A stretch of DNA of 64,000 bases from positions 3,038,001 through 3,102,000 of the forward strand of contig NZ_JPOO01000003.1 in NCBI RefSeq assembly GCF_000733925.1. The letters run 5' to 3'. Source of the stretch: Arenibacter algicola (GTDB lineage Bacteria; Bacteroidota; Bacteroidia; Flavobacteriales; Flavobacteriaceae). A program made the translations under genes and the position numbers. The notes beneath the pieces were generated by a model, which saw nothing but the letters and a program-made list of their open reading frames with translations, made no database searches and was not told the origin of the DNA. Within the stretch, counting starts at the first letter, position 1, and the number at the start of each line of letters is the position of its first letter. Shown here piece by piece: positions 9,901 through 16,894 of the stretch.

Positions 9901-10657
9901 TTTTATCATTGCCGGATTGTATGTATTCAACTAGGTAGATATCATAAAAGACTTCCAAAGCAGGATGCATAGGAAAAATAACTTCTTCCGTGTTGGGTTG
10001 AAATGGAGAAATCAATCGGGTTAAAAGGGTGTAGTTTCTATTATGCAGGCCTCCGGGCTGTAGCGCATATCTACCTTCAATTATATCCCAATCTTCTATA
10101 CCTAATGCATTATAACGTACGTCATAAATAATTTCGGAAAACTCGGAATACTGATCTCCATTTCTCGATTTTTGTCGGTAAAAGGCCCTACCGTAATTGG
10201 ATTTAGAAGATTGGCTATTCGCTTTTTGAAATGCTTTTTTAGCCAATTCCATGGCATAAGGCTCTTTCTTGGATGCCATTACAGTGACCTCTTCAAGTAT
10301 ATTGGTCAAAGGAGTTAGTTCAACTACTAGGTTGCCAGGTTGTGCAATTTCGAGGGTAAATTTATTGTAGTTTATATGGGAAAATATAATTGTGGCGGGC
10401 AACGAATCCAATTGTACAACAAACTCTCCCAATTCATTACTTGCGGTTCCCCAAGGAGAGCTTGCAATTCCAATATTGCAAAAGGGTATGGCTTCTCCCG
10501 TGGCTTTATCTATGACCTTTCCGTTTATTTTAAACTGTTGGAAAATGTTCGGGCTTACCTTGGCCACTACCCCGGAATAACTTTTGGGAGTACCAAATAG
10601 TACAATAGAATATAGACAAACAGTGGATAATAGAATATAATGGGTAATCCGTGCCAT
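6908..10657 (-). CDS. TonB plug-domain protein with MG2-like domain, no beta-barrel
   Basis: The 1249-residue exported protein starts with a signal peptide. Then come a carboxypeptidase-regulatory-like (CarbopepD_reg) domain (about 40-130), a region resembling the N-part of DUF5686 proteins (about 140-390), an alpha-2-macroglobulin MG2-like segment ('KVYLHMDKEIMVSGETLWY', near 465), further beta domains, and a TonB-receptor plug (about 1000-1170; 'SVERVEILKGPSAAIYG', 'GANGVIL'). The protein ends about 80 residues after the plug, so the 22-strand barrel is absent. A Ser/Gln/Pro/Met-rich insert of about 45 residues splits the plug. It is a stand-alone gene on the minus strand. Role unknown; an envelope or outer-membrane location is inferred. 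Confidence 0.8.
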   Translation of the reverse strand: MARITHYILLSTVCLYSIVLFGTPKSYSGVVAKVSPNIFQQFKINGKVIDKATGEAIPFCNIGIASSPWGTASNELGEFVVQLDSLPATIIFSHINYNKFTLEIAQPGNLVVELTPLTNILEEVTVMASKKEPYAMELAKKAFQKANSQSSKSNYGRAFYRQKSRNGDQYSEFSEIIYDVRYNALGIEDWDIIEGRYALQPGGLHNRNYTLLTRLISPFQPNTEEVIFPMHPALEVFYDIYLVEYIQSGNDKIAVLKLQPIKTNKTPTFESEVYINVNTYDILKIIGSLSHDDLKFVQLMKNNNNAWKDYNISFEIAYKKENESNVSIDYININQEFDYYVNDKFEFHTNSSSNLTFFEHYTPTSRKKLGGQFGKNKSDWQKLDEIGYDEKFWIDNPIVKRTPVEEEVIASFAKVGAFGSIFLNSKDQVALIQSDLTNDVFIKDLSTWMNRYNNYNPIEKVYLHMDKEIMVSGETLWYTAYTVLGPYHHFSLGSRVLHVDLIDPKNEIVLSQTHEIVNGKAIGSIDLPPNLPSDNYQLRSYTNWMRNFDQDFFYTKGIKVLNKNSTPIAATPKEDKIDLQFFPEGGHLVANLVGQVAFKAIGKDGLERNIKGQLVDSKGNFIATLATIDRGSGFFTLKPLGGEQYSVILSDGSIYPFPKVMNEGYAITVYNVNPKSIQVKIQATETFSERSFYVIGHINNKKYYQGKFDFEGQPVVNFEIPKSKLPSGIMTLTLFDAQKKAWCERIAFINNQDELVITAKMDPKKLKDRSEITVDVHVTDTDGRPVSAELSMAATDTKQGLKNLDDANIIAHLLLQSDLKGNITEPGLLFRNQKKATLHALDLVMLTHGWRKIPWSDNDAVTDSPKDFNFVKGLSISGRATSLNNKPLGNTPMTVIAKSGEQLGMLSTRTALDGSFSIPDFNFKDSTNIAFNAFDASDKPTDVKIILDKRQTVLPPPRFKNSNSKAESYNGFRYPQRNLDPALDLRNTTKLDEVIVTEKRVEKSRNASPSVYGQTPDATLYMEDHQSAQTVLDLVRRFSGVTVNGNTVSIRNGGTPLWVLNGMPVNNDNPSPSSLARASQRQGSSTDQGAASVAPTAISLSMEQSMAPSPVPTYIATMDTYSVERVEILKGPSAAIYGSRGANGVILIYTKRGGSKFIAPAISPDFTVMGHAPERVFYSPKYNVVSDENSGPDHRATLYWNPSFKTDKNGNARLQFYNSDSAKQIQVDIVGLSPYGTPGKYLQIFGTDD

Positions 10658-10722
10658 TGCTTCCTTTATAGGAGCATTAAGTTACGAACTAAAAATTAAA
10701 ATGGACAAGAGTTGCCCAAAAA

Positions 10723-11691
10723 TCAATACCCCACCTTCATCCTTACTCTTTCCAGAACCCCATCGGCCACTATTTTGGCTTTTTTGGCGCCAAAAGCCAA
10801 GGCTTCATCCAGTTCGTTTAGATTATTCATATAATAATCGAACTTTTCCCTAGCTTCGCCAAAGCGTTCCAAGACCACTTCGTATAGCGCTTGTTTGGCA
10901 TGCCCGTAGCCATAGTTGCCGTTTATATAATTGGTCCGCATTTCGGCAACTTGATTTTCTGTAGCAAGAATTTTGTACAGTGCAAACACATTATCCGTAT
11001 CTGGATCTTTAGAGGCTTCCATAGGGGTACTGTCCGTTTGTATACCCATAATCTGTTTGCGCAATTGTTTGTCGGTTTGAAAAAGACTTATCAAATTCCC
11101 CTTGCTTTTGCTCATTTTGGAGCCATCGGTACCCGGGATATACATGGTCTCTTCCTGTACCTTTCCTTCAGGTATTACAAAAGTTTCTCCCAATTGGGCG
11201 TGGAACCTTGAGGCTACGTCCCGCGTCATTTCCAAATGCTGCAATTGATCCTTGCCTACAGGGACTATCTCTGCATCGTATAGAAGTATATCCGCAGCCA
11301 TTAGCATGGGATAAAAGAACAAACCGGCATTTACGTCGTCCAATCTGTCCGCCTTGTCCTTAAAAGAGTGTGCTAGGGTTAGTCTTTGGTATGGAAAAAA
11401 ACAGCTGAGGTACCAAGCCAGTTCTGCGGTCTGGGGGATATCACTCTGGCGATAAAAGGCGGTTTTATTAATGTCCAAGCCAAATGCCAACCAGGTAGCC
11501 GCAACAGCATAAGTGTTGTTTCGTAATAGCTCTCCATTCTTAATTTGAGTTAATGAGTGCATATCCGCAATAAAGAGAAAGGAATCGTTTGCTGGATTGT
11601 TTGCCATTTCTATCGCTGGGATGATCGCTCCCAAAATATTCCCTAGATGAGGGGTTCCTGTACTTTGTATACCGGTTAAGATTCTTGCCAT
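10723..11691 (-). CDS. trpS: Tryptophanyl-tRNA synthetase
   Basis: The 322-residue class Ic aminoacyl-tRNA synthetase charges tRNA-Trp in the cytosol. It has a HIGH-type motif 'TGTPHLGN' (residues 11-18) and the KMSKS loop 'SKMSKSKGN' (near 195). 'DKADRLDDVNAGLF' and 'MAADILLYDA' are typical of TrpS. The length is normal. A perfect TACCTTTG promoter element lies 21 bp upstream. It is divergent from plsC across 71 bp. Confidence 0.96.
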   Translation of the reverse strand: MARILTGIQSTGTPHLGNILGAIIPAIEMANNPANDSFLFIADMHSLTQIKNGELLRNNTYAVAATWLAFGLDINKTAFYRQSDIPQTAELAWYLSCFFPYQRLTLAHSFKDKADRLDDVNAGLFFYPMLMAADILLYDAEIVPVGKDQLQHLEMTRDVASRFHAQLGETFVIPEGKVQEETMYIPGTDGSKMSKSKGNLISLFQTDKQLRKQIMGIQTDSTPMEASKDPDTDNVFALYKILATENQVAEMRTNYINGNYGYGHAKQALYEVVLERFGEAREKFDYYMNNLNELDEALAFGAKKAKIVADGVLERVRMKVGY

Positions 11692-11711
11692 TATTTTACT
11701 TTCAAAGAAGG

Positions 11712-11719
11712 CAAAGGTA
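11712..11719 (-). promoter_or_regulatory. Promoter -7 element of trpS
   Basis: On the minus strand TACCTTTG is an exact TAnnTTTG match 21 bp before the trpS start codon; no clear -33 TTG is seen at the expected distance. Confidence 0.45.
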
Positions 11720-11749
11720 AAAGAAATTCTAAAGAAGGACTAAAATTAT

Positions 11750-11757
11750 TACTTTTG
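11750..11757 (+). promoter_or_regulatory. Promoter -7 element of plsC, almost touching the start codon
   Basis: TACTTTTG matches TAnnTTTG exactly and ends 5 bp before the plsC ATG at 11763. If used, the transcript would start at or next to the AUG and be leaderless. The -33 region is poorly conserved. Confidence 0.4.
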
Positions 11758-11762
11758 ACCGC

Positions 11763-12503
11763 ATGTTATCATTCCTAAAAAAAATAGGCCATACGCTCTA
11801 CCGGATTTGGTTCTATTTTTTAGTGTTTTTGCCCATTTTAATAATGTTACCTTTTTTGGTGATTTTTACACTTTCCGAAAGGACTTACCCACAGTTTTTT
11901 TGGATGGCCCGAAATATTTGGGCCAATACTATTCTTTATGGCATGGGGTGTTTTCCGGTAATTGAGTGGGAGCAAAGGCTTAAAAAGGGTGAAAGCTATA
12001 TGTTGGTCTCTAATCACACCAGTATGCTGGATATTATGTTGATGTTAAAAGTCAGTAAAAATCCTTTTGTTTTTATCGGGAAGAAAGAATTGGTGAATAT
12101 TCCTTTATTCGGGTTCTTCTATAAAAGGGTATGTATTTTGGTGGATAGGGAGAGCGCTAAAAGCAGGACAGCGGTATACAGAAGGGCACAAAAAAGATTA
12201 CAACAAGGCTTGAGTATATGTATTTTTCCGGAGGGCGGCGTACCCGATGAACATATTGTTTTGGACGACTTTAAGGACGGGGCATTTAAAATGGCCATTG
12301 CGCATAAAATTCCTCTAGTGCCCATGACATTTTATGACAATAAAAAGCGATTTTCCTTTACTTTTTTTAGTGGCCGTCCAGGGAGGTTACGCGTTAGGGT
12401 ACATAAATTTTTTGCAACTCATAATCTTAAAGAAACAGATAAGATTGAGCTTCGGGAATCTGTAAGAGCGGTAATACTGAACGATCTAGAGCATTCCGAT
12501 TAG
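11763..12503 (+). CDS. plsC: 1-acyl-sn-glycerol-3-phosphate acyltransferase
   Basis: The 246-residue membrane protein has an N-terminal hydrophobic segment (about 13-37) and the PlsC/LPLAT motifs: NHTSMLD (residues 84-90, catalytic His and Asp of HxxxxD) and FPEGG (155-159), with Arg-containing 'KRVCILVDRESAKSR' between. It acylates lysophosphatidic acid to phosphatidic acid in phospholipid synthesis. It converges on the anti-sigma/barrel gene with 36 bp between stops. Confidence 0.92.
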   Translation: MLSFLKKIGHTLYRIWFYFLVFLPILIMLPFLVIFTLSERTYPQFFWMARNIWANTILYGMGCFPVIEWEQRLKKGESYMLVSNHTSMLDIMLMLKVSKNPFVFIGKKELVNIPLFGFFYKRVCILVDRESAKSRTAVYRRAQKRLQQGLSICIFPEGGVPDEHIVLDDFKDGAFKMAIAHKIPLVPMTFYDNKKRFSFTFFSGRPGRLRVRVHKFFATHNLKETDKIELRESVRAVILNDLEHSD

Positions 12504-12539
12504 GCTAACAATTCCCGTCAGCCAATCCATTATTTAGAT

Positions 12540-14039
12540 TTAAAACTTGAACGTGAACCCGCTGTAAACCCCCAACGAATAGGGGTTAAAATTGCCCGAT
12601 GTGTTCGAAAAGGTGTTCAGTTGATATTTAAAAACCGGCTCAACATTAAATTTAAGCTTAGGCGTAAACTTGTAATCCAGTCCAAGACCAAGGTTGGTGC
12701 TAAAATTAACGGAATTGATATTATTGGCTTCCCCAAACTCTGTAGTCTGTCCGCTGGATTCCAACACCACGGAATTATCCGTAAGAAATAGGGAACTTAC
12801 CCCACCTATAATGTTGACGCCAAATTTACGGTTCAAGAGCGCATAGTTTAGTTCAAGAGGTACCTCCAAATACCCCATTTGTTGCCCCATTGTTCCTAAG
12901 CGGGTAGGGTTTTTGCCAGTTACATCCATAGCGAATACAGATCCGGGTTTGGGAATTACATTTTCGTTATTCGGATTATTCAAAATGATGGATTGGGAGT
13001 CATTGGAATAATCAATATTGCTTATTTGGTTACCCGTAGAAGCGTTAAAGGAGGATGTAAAGGAGACGTCGTTGGTATCATAACCATAATCTACCTTATG
13101 GATACCGGAGCGCAGGCTTAGTTTTTTGGAAATTTCGTAAGCTACCGTAATACCGTAACTCATGGTTACACTTCCTGTTTTGCTATTGGAGGCTAGAATG
13201 GAATTGATTGGGGATCCTTCACCCATACCGTTAAAGTAAACTGGAGCAATACTGGGACCTGCAGACCACTTTCCATTCTGGGTTTGCTTAACTTCAACGA
13301 CCTCATTTTCTTCAATGGCCTCTAAAATGGATTTTTTATTTGATGGAAGGTCTTCAGAGATGACTTCAGGAGTTTTTTCAATGGGCTTGTTTGCGTTATT
13401 GTTTTCTTGATGTACAATGGCTTCCTCAGCAGGAATAGGCAACTCCTTAGAGGGTAATGTGTCCTCTTTTGGTTTTGGATATACGGAATTGGCCGGGTCT
13501 TGGCCAGCATTATTATCAATACTCTTAGTGCCCGATGCATTTGTTACCAATTCCTTGGATGCCGTGTGGGTTGGAATAGCGTTCTTTTGTCCTTTACCTG
13601 AGTTATCTTGTTTTGGGTTACCTTCTGCAGCTATGCTTCCCTTGTTGGGCAGGGGATCTGTAATTTTGTCCCTGGCCGTTTGGTCTGAGGCTTCAATTTT
13701 ATTTTCGTCTAGTGTTTTCCCTTCATTACCGGTTATGCTGGTGGCTTCAATGGAAGATTCCTGTAAAATATTATCGTCCTTGGTACTTGGGGTATTATTT
13801 TCTACATCCGTAATAACCGGTGTTGCCGATTCGGAAGTGGAAAAAGGATCGATCGCAAAGAATAGGATGGCAAGTATTGCTGCCGCTCCTCCTACTTTCC
13901 ACCAAAGGGGAATAAGCTTGCGGGATCGTTTCTTATTATCCAAGGAAGTGGCTATGGAATTCCATACTTTTTCGTCTGGAATTTCTTGGAAGTTGGCCAA
14001 CTTCTCTTGAAATAATTTGTCTAAATTATTTTCACTCAT
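12540..14039 (-). CDS. Anti-sigma-like membrane protein with C-terminal barrel-like domain
   Basis: The 499-residue protein begins like Bacteroidota anti-sigma partners (residues 1-42, including 'FQEIPDEKVWNSIATSLDNK'), then has one transmembrane helix (about 47-65). A long low-complexity S/T/N/K/E linker follows (about 70-250), then a C-terminal outer-membrane beta-barrel-like domain (about 255-499; alternating hydrophobic strands, final residue Phe). It lies 38 bp downstream of the ECF sigma gene in the same operon, so a role in holding that sigma factor is plausible (inference). The combination of an inner-membrane helix and a porin-like C-terminus is topologically odd. Confidence 0.75.
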   Translation of the reverse strand: MSENNLDKLFQEKLANFQEIPDEKVWNSIATSLDNKKRSRKLIPLWWKVGGAAAILAILFFAIDPFSTSESATPVITDVENNTPSTKDDNILQESSIEATSITGNEGKTLDENKIEASDQTARDKITDPLPNKGSIAAEGNPKQDNSGKGQKNAIPTHTASKELVTNASGTKSIDNNAGQDPANSVYPKPKEDTLPSKELPIPAEEAIVHQENNNANKPIEKTPEVISEDLPSNKKSILEAIEENEVVEVKQTQNGKWSAGPSIAPVYFNGMGEGSPINSILASNSKTGSVTMSYGITVAYEISKKLSLRSGIHKVDYGYDTNDVSFTSSFNASTGNQISNIDYSNDSQSIILNNPNNENVIPKPGSVFAMDVTGKNPTRLGTMGQQMGYLEVPLELNYALLNRKFGVNIIGGVSSLFLTDNSVVLESSGQTTEFGEANNINSVNFSTNLGLGLDYKFTPKLKFNVEPVFKYQLNTFSNTSGNFNPYSLGVYSGFTFKF

Positions 14040-14077
14040 GTTTTCAATTGTTCAGCAGGGATTATAATCCGGAGGGG

Positions 14078-14620
14078 TTACCCTTCCATTATAATTCCAG
14101 CTTTATTTGCCTCAATTTTTTCTTTTAATATCATTCTTGCTCTGGCAAGATTGGATTTGGAAGTCCCTAGGGACGTTCCCAACATTTCACTGATCTCTTT
14201 GTGGCTATAGCCATCCAACACATAAAGGTTGAAGGTTAAGCGGTATTTATTGGGAAGCTCTTGCACATAACTTAGCAAGGTGGCCAAATCCAGGTTTAAA
14301 TAGCCCGAATCTTCTGGCATTTCATCCTCTATATTATCTGTGACCAGTGTTAAGGTCTCCTCTTTCCTATATTTTTGAAGTACTGTATTTACAGTAATGC
14401 GCTTTATCCAGCCTTCAAAAGAACCTTGGTGTTTAAACTGCTCAATTTTGCTGTAGATGGTCATAAAACTATCATGCAGATTGTCTTCGGCCTCCGTTTT
14501 ATTGCGCGAGTATTTGAGACAAATTCCGAACAGTATCCGGGAATAGTCCCGGTATAACTGTTCTTGCGCTTGTCTGTTCCCCTTTTTGCAATTATTTATG
14601 AGCTCAACCAGGTTACTCAA
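14078..14620 (-). CDS. ECF-type RNA polymerase sigma factor
   Basis: The 180-residue protein has sigma-70 region 2 (about 10-85; 'AEDNLHDSFMTIYSKI', 'GSFEGWIKRITVN') and region 4 (about 120-170; 'YSHKEISEMLGTSLGTSKSNL' region with the recognition helix). This two-domain size is typical of ECF sigma factors that redirect RNA polymerase after an envelope signal. The downstream membrane protein is the probable regulator and a lipoprotein gene lies 20 bp upstream, so the three appear co-transcribed. Confidence 0.9.
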   Translation of the reverse strand: MSNLVELINNCKKGNRQAQEQLYRDYSRILFGICLKYSRNKTEAEDNLHDSFMTIYSKIEQFKHQGSFEGWIKRITVNTVLQKYRKEETLTLVTDNIEDEMPEDSGYLNLDLATLLSYVQELPNKYRLTFNLYVLDGYSHKEISEMLGTSLGTSKSNLARARMILKEKIEANKAGIIMEG

Positions 14621-14640
14621 AATATGGATTGGGTTATTTA

Positions 14641-15117
14641 CTAATTCTTTAAGTTGGATGTGCCCATATCACTTTCGGGCGCTAATATAGCCGAACTATC
14701 TTCGTTGACAGGCACAGTAATTTCCAAATATGTTGGTTCTCCATTTGCATCCTCACCTGTCCAATATCTAAATAAATAGGGCTCATCATATAGGACCTCA
14801 AAGTTAAATGTTGCCACTAAGTCCTCACCGCTACCGGTACATTCTTCCTCGTCATCTTCAATAACAGTACCAATAGTAACTACCTTTCTAGTAGTTAAAT
14901 CTTCTTTCACTACATCAAAACCTTCGAAAAAGGTACAATTATTCGGCCTAAAGTAAGTAACTTTTATTTTATAGATTTCACCATAATCAAATGACTCCGG
15001 CATTTCTACAGATTTTACCTGTAAAGCTTCAAAATGATAGTTAACATCGTCATCTATGTCACAAGATGTTAAAAGTGTAAAAGAGGCAACAAGCAGCAAA
15101 AAGAATACTCGTTTCAT
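14641..15117 (-). CDS. Hypothetical lipoprotein in the ECF sigma operon
   Basis: The 158-residue protein has a clear lipobox, 'FTLLTSCD', with Cys at residue 19, followed by acidic residues. The mature part is beta-rich and acidic, ending in 'ILAPESDMGTSNLKN'. No family is recognised. It is the first gene of the set lipoprotein - sigma - anti-sigma/barrel. A cell-envelope sensor or a target of the sigma factor are both possible. No function is assigned. Confidence 0.75.
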   Translation of the reverse strand: MKRVFFLLLVASFTLLTSCDIDDDVNYHFEALQVKSVEMPESFDYGEIYKIKVTYFRPNNCTFFEGFDVVKEDLTTRKVVTIGTVIEDDEEECTGSGEDLVATFNFEVLYDEPYLFRYWTGEDANGEPTYLEITVPVNEDSSAILAPESDMGTSNLKN

Positions 15118-15278
15118 GTTCTTAATATTTAAGTTGTTTTATTATGGTTTTGGAAACCTTTTTTTCCTAAGAAATATGAATGGACATATTTTAATTTTTA
15201 GGGGCAAGTCGGTTTCATAACAATTGCTTTTGTTATTAAGATGTAAACGGGAAATAAAGGTTGCGTGGAGAAATAAAA

Positions 15279-15300
15279 AATCCCGATTTAATCGGGATTT
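15279..15300 (-). terminator. recA terminator
   Basis: The perfect hairpin AATCCCGAT/ATCGGGATT (loop TTA) is followed on the minus strand by TTTTTTATTT, just past the recA stop. On the plus strand it is also followed by TTTTAA. Confidence 0.8.
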
Positions 15301-15306
15301 TAAGGT

Positions 15307-16320
15307 TTATGACTTTACTGTTTTGATGGCTTCTTTAATTTTGCCTTCCAGTTCTTCGAGTAGTTCCGGATTGTCCAGTAGTAAACTTTTAACAGCATCC
15401 CTACCTTGGCCCAGCTTGGTATCGCCGTAACTAAACCAGGATCCACTTTTTTTAATAATTTCAAATTCAACACCCAGGTCGATTATCTCCCCTACTTTGG
15501 AAATACCTTCCCCGTACATAATATCGAATTCGGCGGTCCTGAATGGAGGGGCAACCTTGTTCTTCACCACTTTTACACGTGTCTTGTTTCCTTGTACGTC
15601 ACCGTCGGTATCCTTAATTTGGGTAGATCTTCTTATATCCAAACGTACGGAAGCATAAAATTTAAGGGCGTTACCTCCTGTGGTTGTTTCCGGATTTCCG
15701 AACATTACCCCAATTTTTTCACGCAATTGGTTAATGAAGATTACTGTACAATTTGTTTTGCTGATAGAACCGGTAAGTTTTCGTAACGCTTGCGACATTA
15801 ATCGGGCATGAAGCCCCATTTTTGAGTCGCCCATTTCGCCTTCAATTTCACTTTTTGGGGTCAGTGCGGCAACAGAGTCGATAACTACGATATCGATGGC
15901 ACCGGAGCGTATTAGATTATCGGCAATTTCTAAAGCTTGTTCCCCGTGATCGGGCTGGGAAATGATAAGGTTATCAATATCCACCCCTAGTTTTTGGGCA
16001 TAAAAACGGTCGAAGGCATGTTCCGCATCAATAAAAGCTGCGATACCTCCATTTTTTTGGGCTTCAGCCATGGCGTGCAGTGTAAGAGTGGTTTTACCGG
16101 AAGATTCAGGTCCGTAAATTTCAATTACCCTTCCTCGTGGATAACCTCCAACACCTAGTGCTACATCCAATCCCAAAGAACCCGAAGATATCACTTCTAC
16201 GTCCTGTACTACACTATCTCCCATTTTCATTACGGCACCCTTGCCGTAAGTTTTATCCAATTTATCCAGGGTTAGTTTAAGTGCTTTTAATTTTGCGTCT
16301 TTTTCGGAACTCATTTTCAT
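15307..16320 (-). CDS. recA: Recombinase RecA
   Basis: The 337-residue protein is a full-length RecA: Walker A GPESSGKTT (residues 70-78), Walker B 'IVVIDSVAAL', 'INQLREKIGVMFGNPETTTGG' loop L2 region, and an acidic C-terminus. It forms filaments on single-stranded DNA for homologous recombination and SOS-type responses. The start is ATG at 16320 or the second ATG at 16314; both fit. The gene is monocistronic with its own terminator. No LexA-type box was recognised upstream. Confidence 0.97.
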   Translation of the reverse strand: MKMSSEKDAKLKALKLTLDKLDKTYGKGAVMKMGDSVVQDVEVISSGSLGLDVALGVGGYPRGRVIEIYGPESSGKTTLTLHAMAEAQKNGGIAAFIDAEHAFDRFYAQKLGVDIDNLIISQPDHGEQALEIADNLIRSGAIDIVVIDSVAALTPKSEIEGEMGDSKMGLHARLMSQALRKLTGSISKTNCTVIFINQLREKIGVMFGNPETTTGGNALKFYASVRLDIRRSTQIKDTDGDVQGNKTRVKVVKNKVAPPFRTAEFDIMYGEGISKVGEIIDLGVEFEIIKKSGSWFSYGDTKLGQGRDAVKSLLLDNPELLEELEGKIKEAIKTVKS

Positions 16321-16526
16321 ATCTTATTAGGGAGGCTAAAATACCAATTCTTTTTGCATAAAACCACCTATGGCAAGGATTTTATATGAAGAAATTAGTA
16401 CATTATTTTATTATAATTAAAATTTTTTCTTGGCCCCACTTCTTTTGAAATGCCCTAATTTACAAGGGTTAATGGGCTGAGCCGCTACAAATTATGTAGT
16501 GCACCTATAAATTCTATCAATTATTT

Positions 16527-16556
16527 TTGACTTTGCACGCAACCTTTTTGCGTTTG
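16527..16556 (+). promoter_or_regulatory. Putative promoter of the recA-trhO intergenic RNA
   Basis: TTG (16527-16529) and TGCGTTTG (16549-16556) are separated by 19 bp, the spacing usual for Bacteroidota -33/-7 promoters. The -7 box has one mismatch to TAnnTTTG. Confidence 0.4.
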
Positions 16557-16561
16557 TATCA

Positions 16562-16709
16562 TCTAAAAAATAACTAACTCAAATTAGGTTGCTTATTGTT
16601 CTGGTAAAACAATAAGGGTTGTGGGTCAATATTTTATTTTAATTCTATGAAAAAGAAAAAATGATATTGACCTTAAAAAGGGTCTTGATATTTTCAAGAT
16701 CCTTTTTTG
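16562..16709 (+). ncRNA. Candidate structured small RNA with terminator
   Basis: About 148 nt lie between the putative promoter and a strong terminator and contain no normal ORF. Visible hairpins are CTTATTGTT/AACAATAAG (16592-16600 and 16608-16616, 9 bp, loop of 7), GGTCAATAT/ATATTGACC (16624-16632 and 16664-16672, 9 bp, A/T-rich loop), and the terminator GGGTCTTGA/TCAAGATCC (16680-16702) followed by six Ts. A five-codon ORF (MKKKK, 16647-16664) sits in the second loop and may be chance. Known motifs such as Flavo-1 are a possible identity but cannot be tested here. Confidence 0.45.
16675..16709 (+). terminator. Rho-independent terminator of the intergenic RNA
   Basis: A 9-bp stem (one G-T pair, 5-nt loop) is preceded by AAAAA and followed by TTTTTT. 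It separates the intergenic RNA from trhO. Confidence 0.75.
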
Positions 16710-16846
16710 CTTTATAGACTAACTCCTATTAATTCTGAAGTCGATAGTTTTATTTTGTATTTGTTTAATTGGGTTTACATGCTGGCCTGGGCCTTCCTGG
16801 AATTCAAAAAACGGGCATTATTCTTTTAATCCCGATCTATAAGTTC

Positions 16847-16854
16847 TATTTTTG
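16847..16854 (+). promoter_or_regulatory. Promoter -7 element of trhO
   Basis: TATTTTTG matches TAnnTTTG exactly, 40 bp before the trhO ATG, with a T-rich -33 region 19 bp upstream. It indicates that trhO is transcribed separately from the upstream RNA. Confidence 0.45.
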
Positions 16855-16894
16855 CCTCATAAAATATTTCTTTAACTTAAAATATTAGTATAGC

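Noticed and set aside
13417..14010. 197-codon plus-strand frame opposite the anti-sigma/barrel gene
   Set aside because: Low-complexity antisense of the S/T-rich linker; no family features.
16647..16664. Five-codon MKKKK mini-ORF
   Set aside because: A-rich loop sequence easily gives this by chance; kept only as a remark on the candidate RNA, not as a gene.
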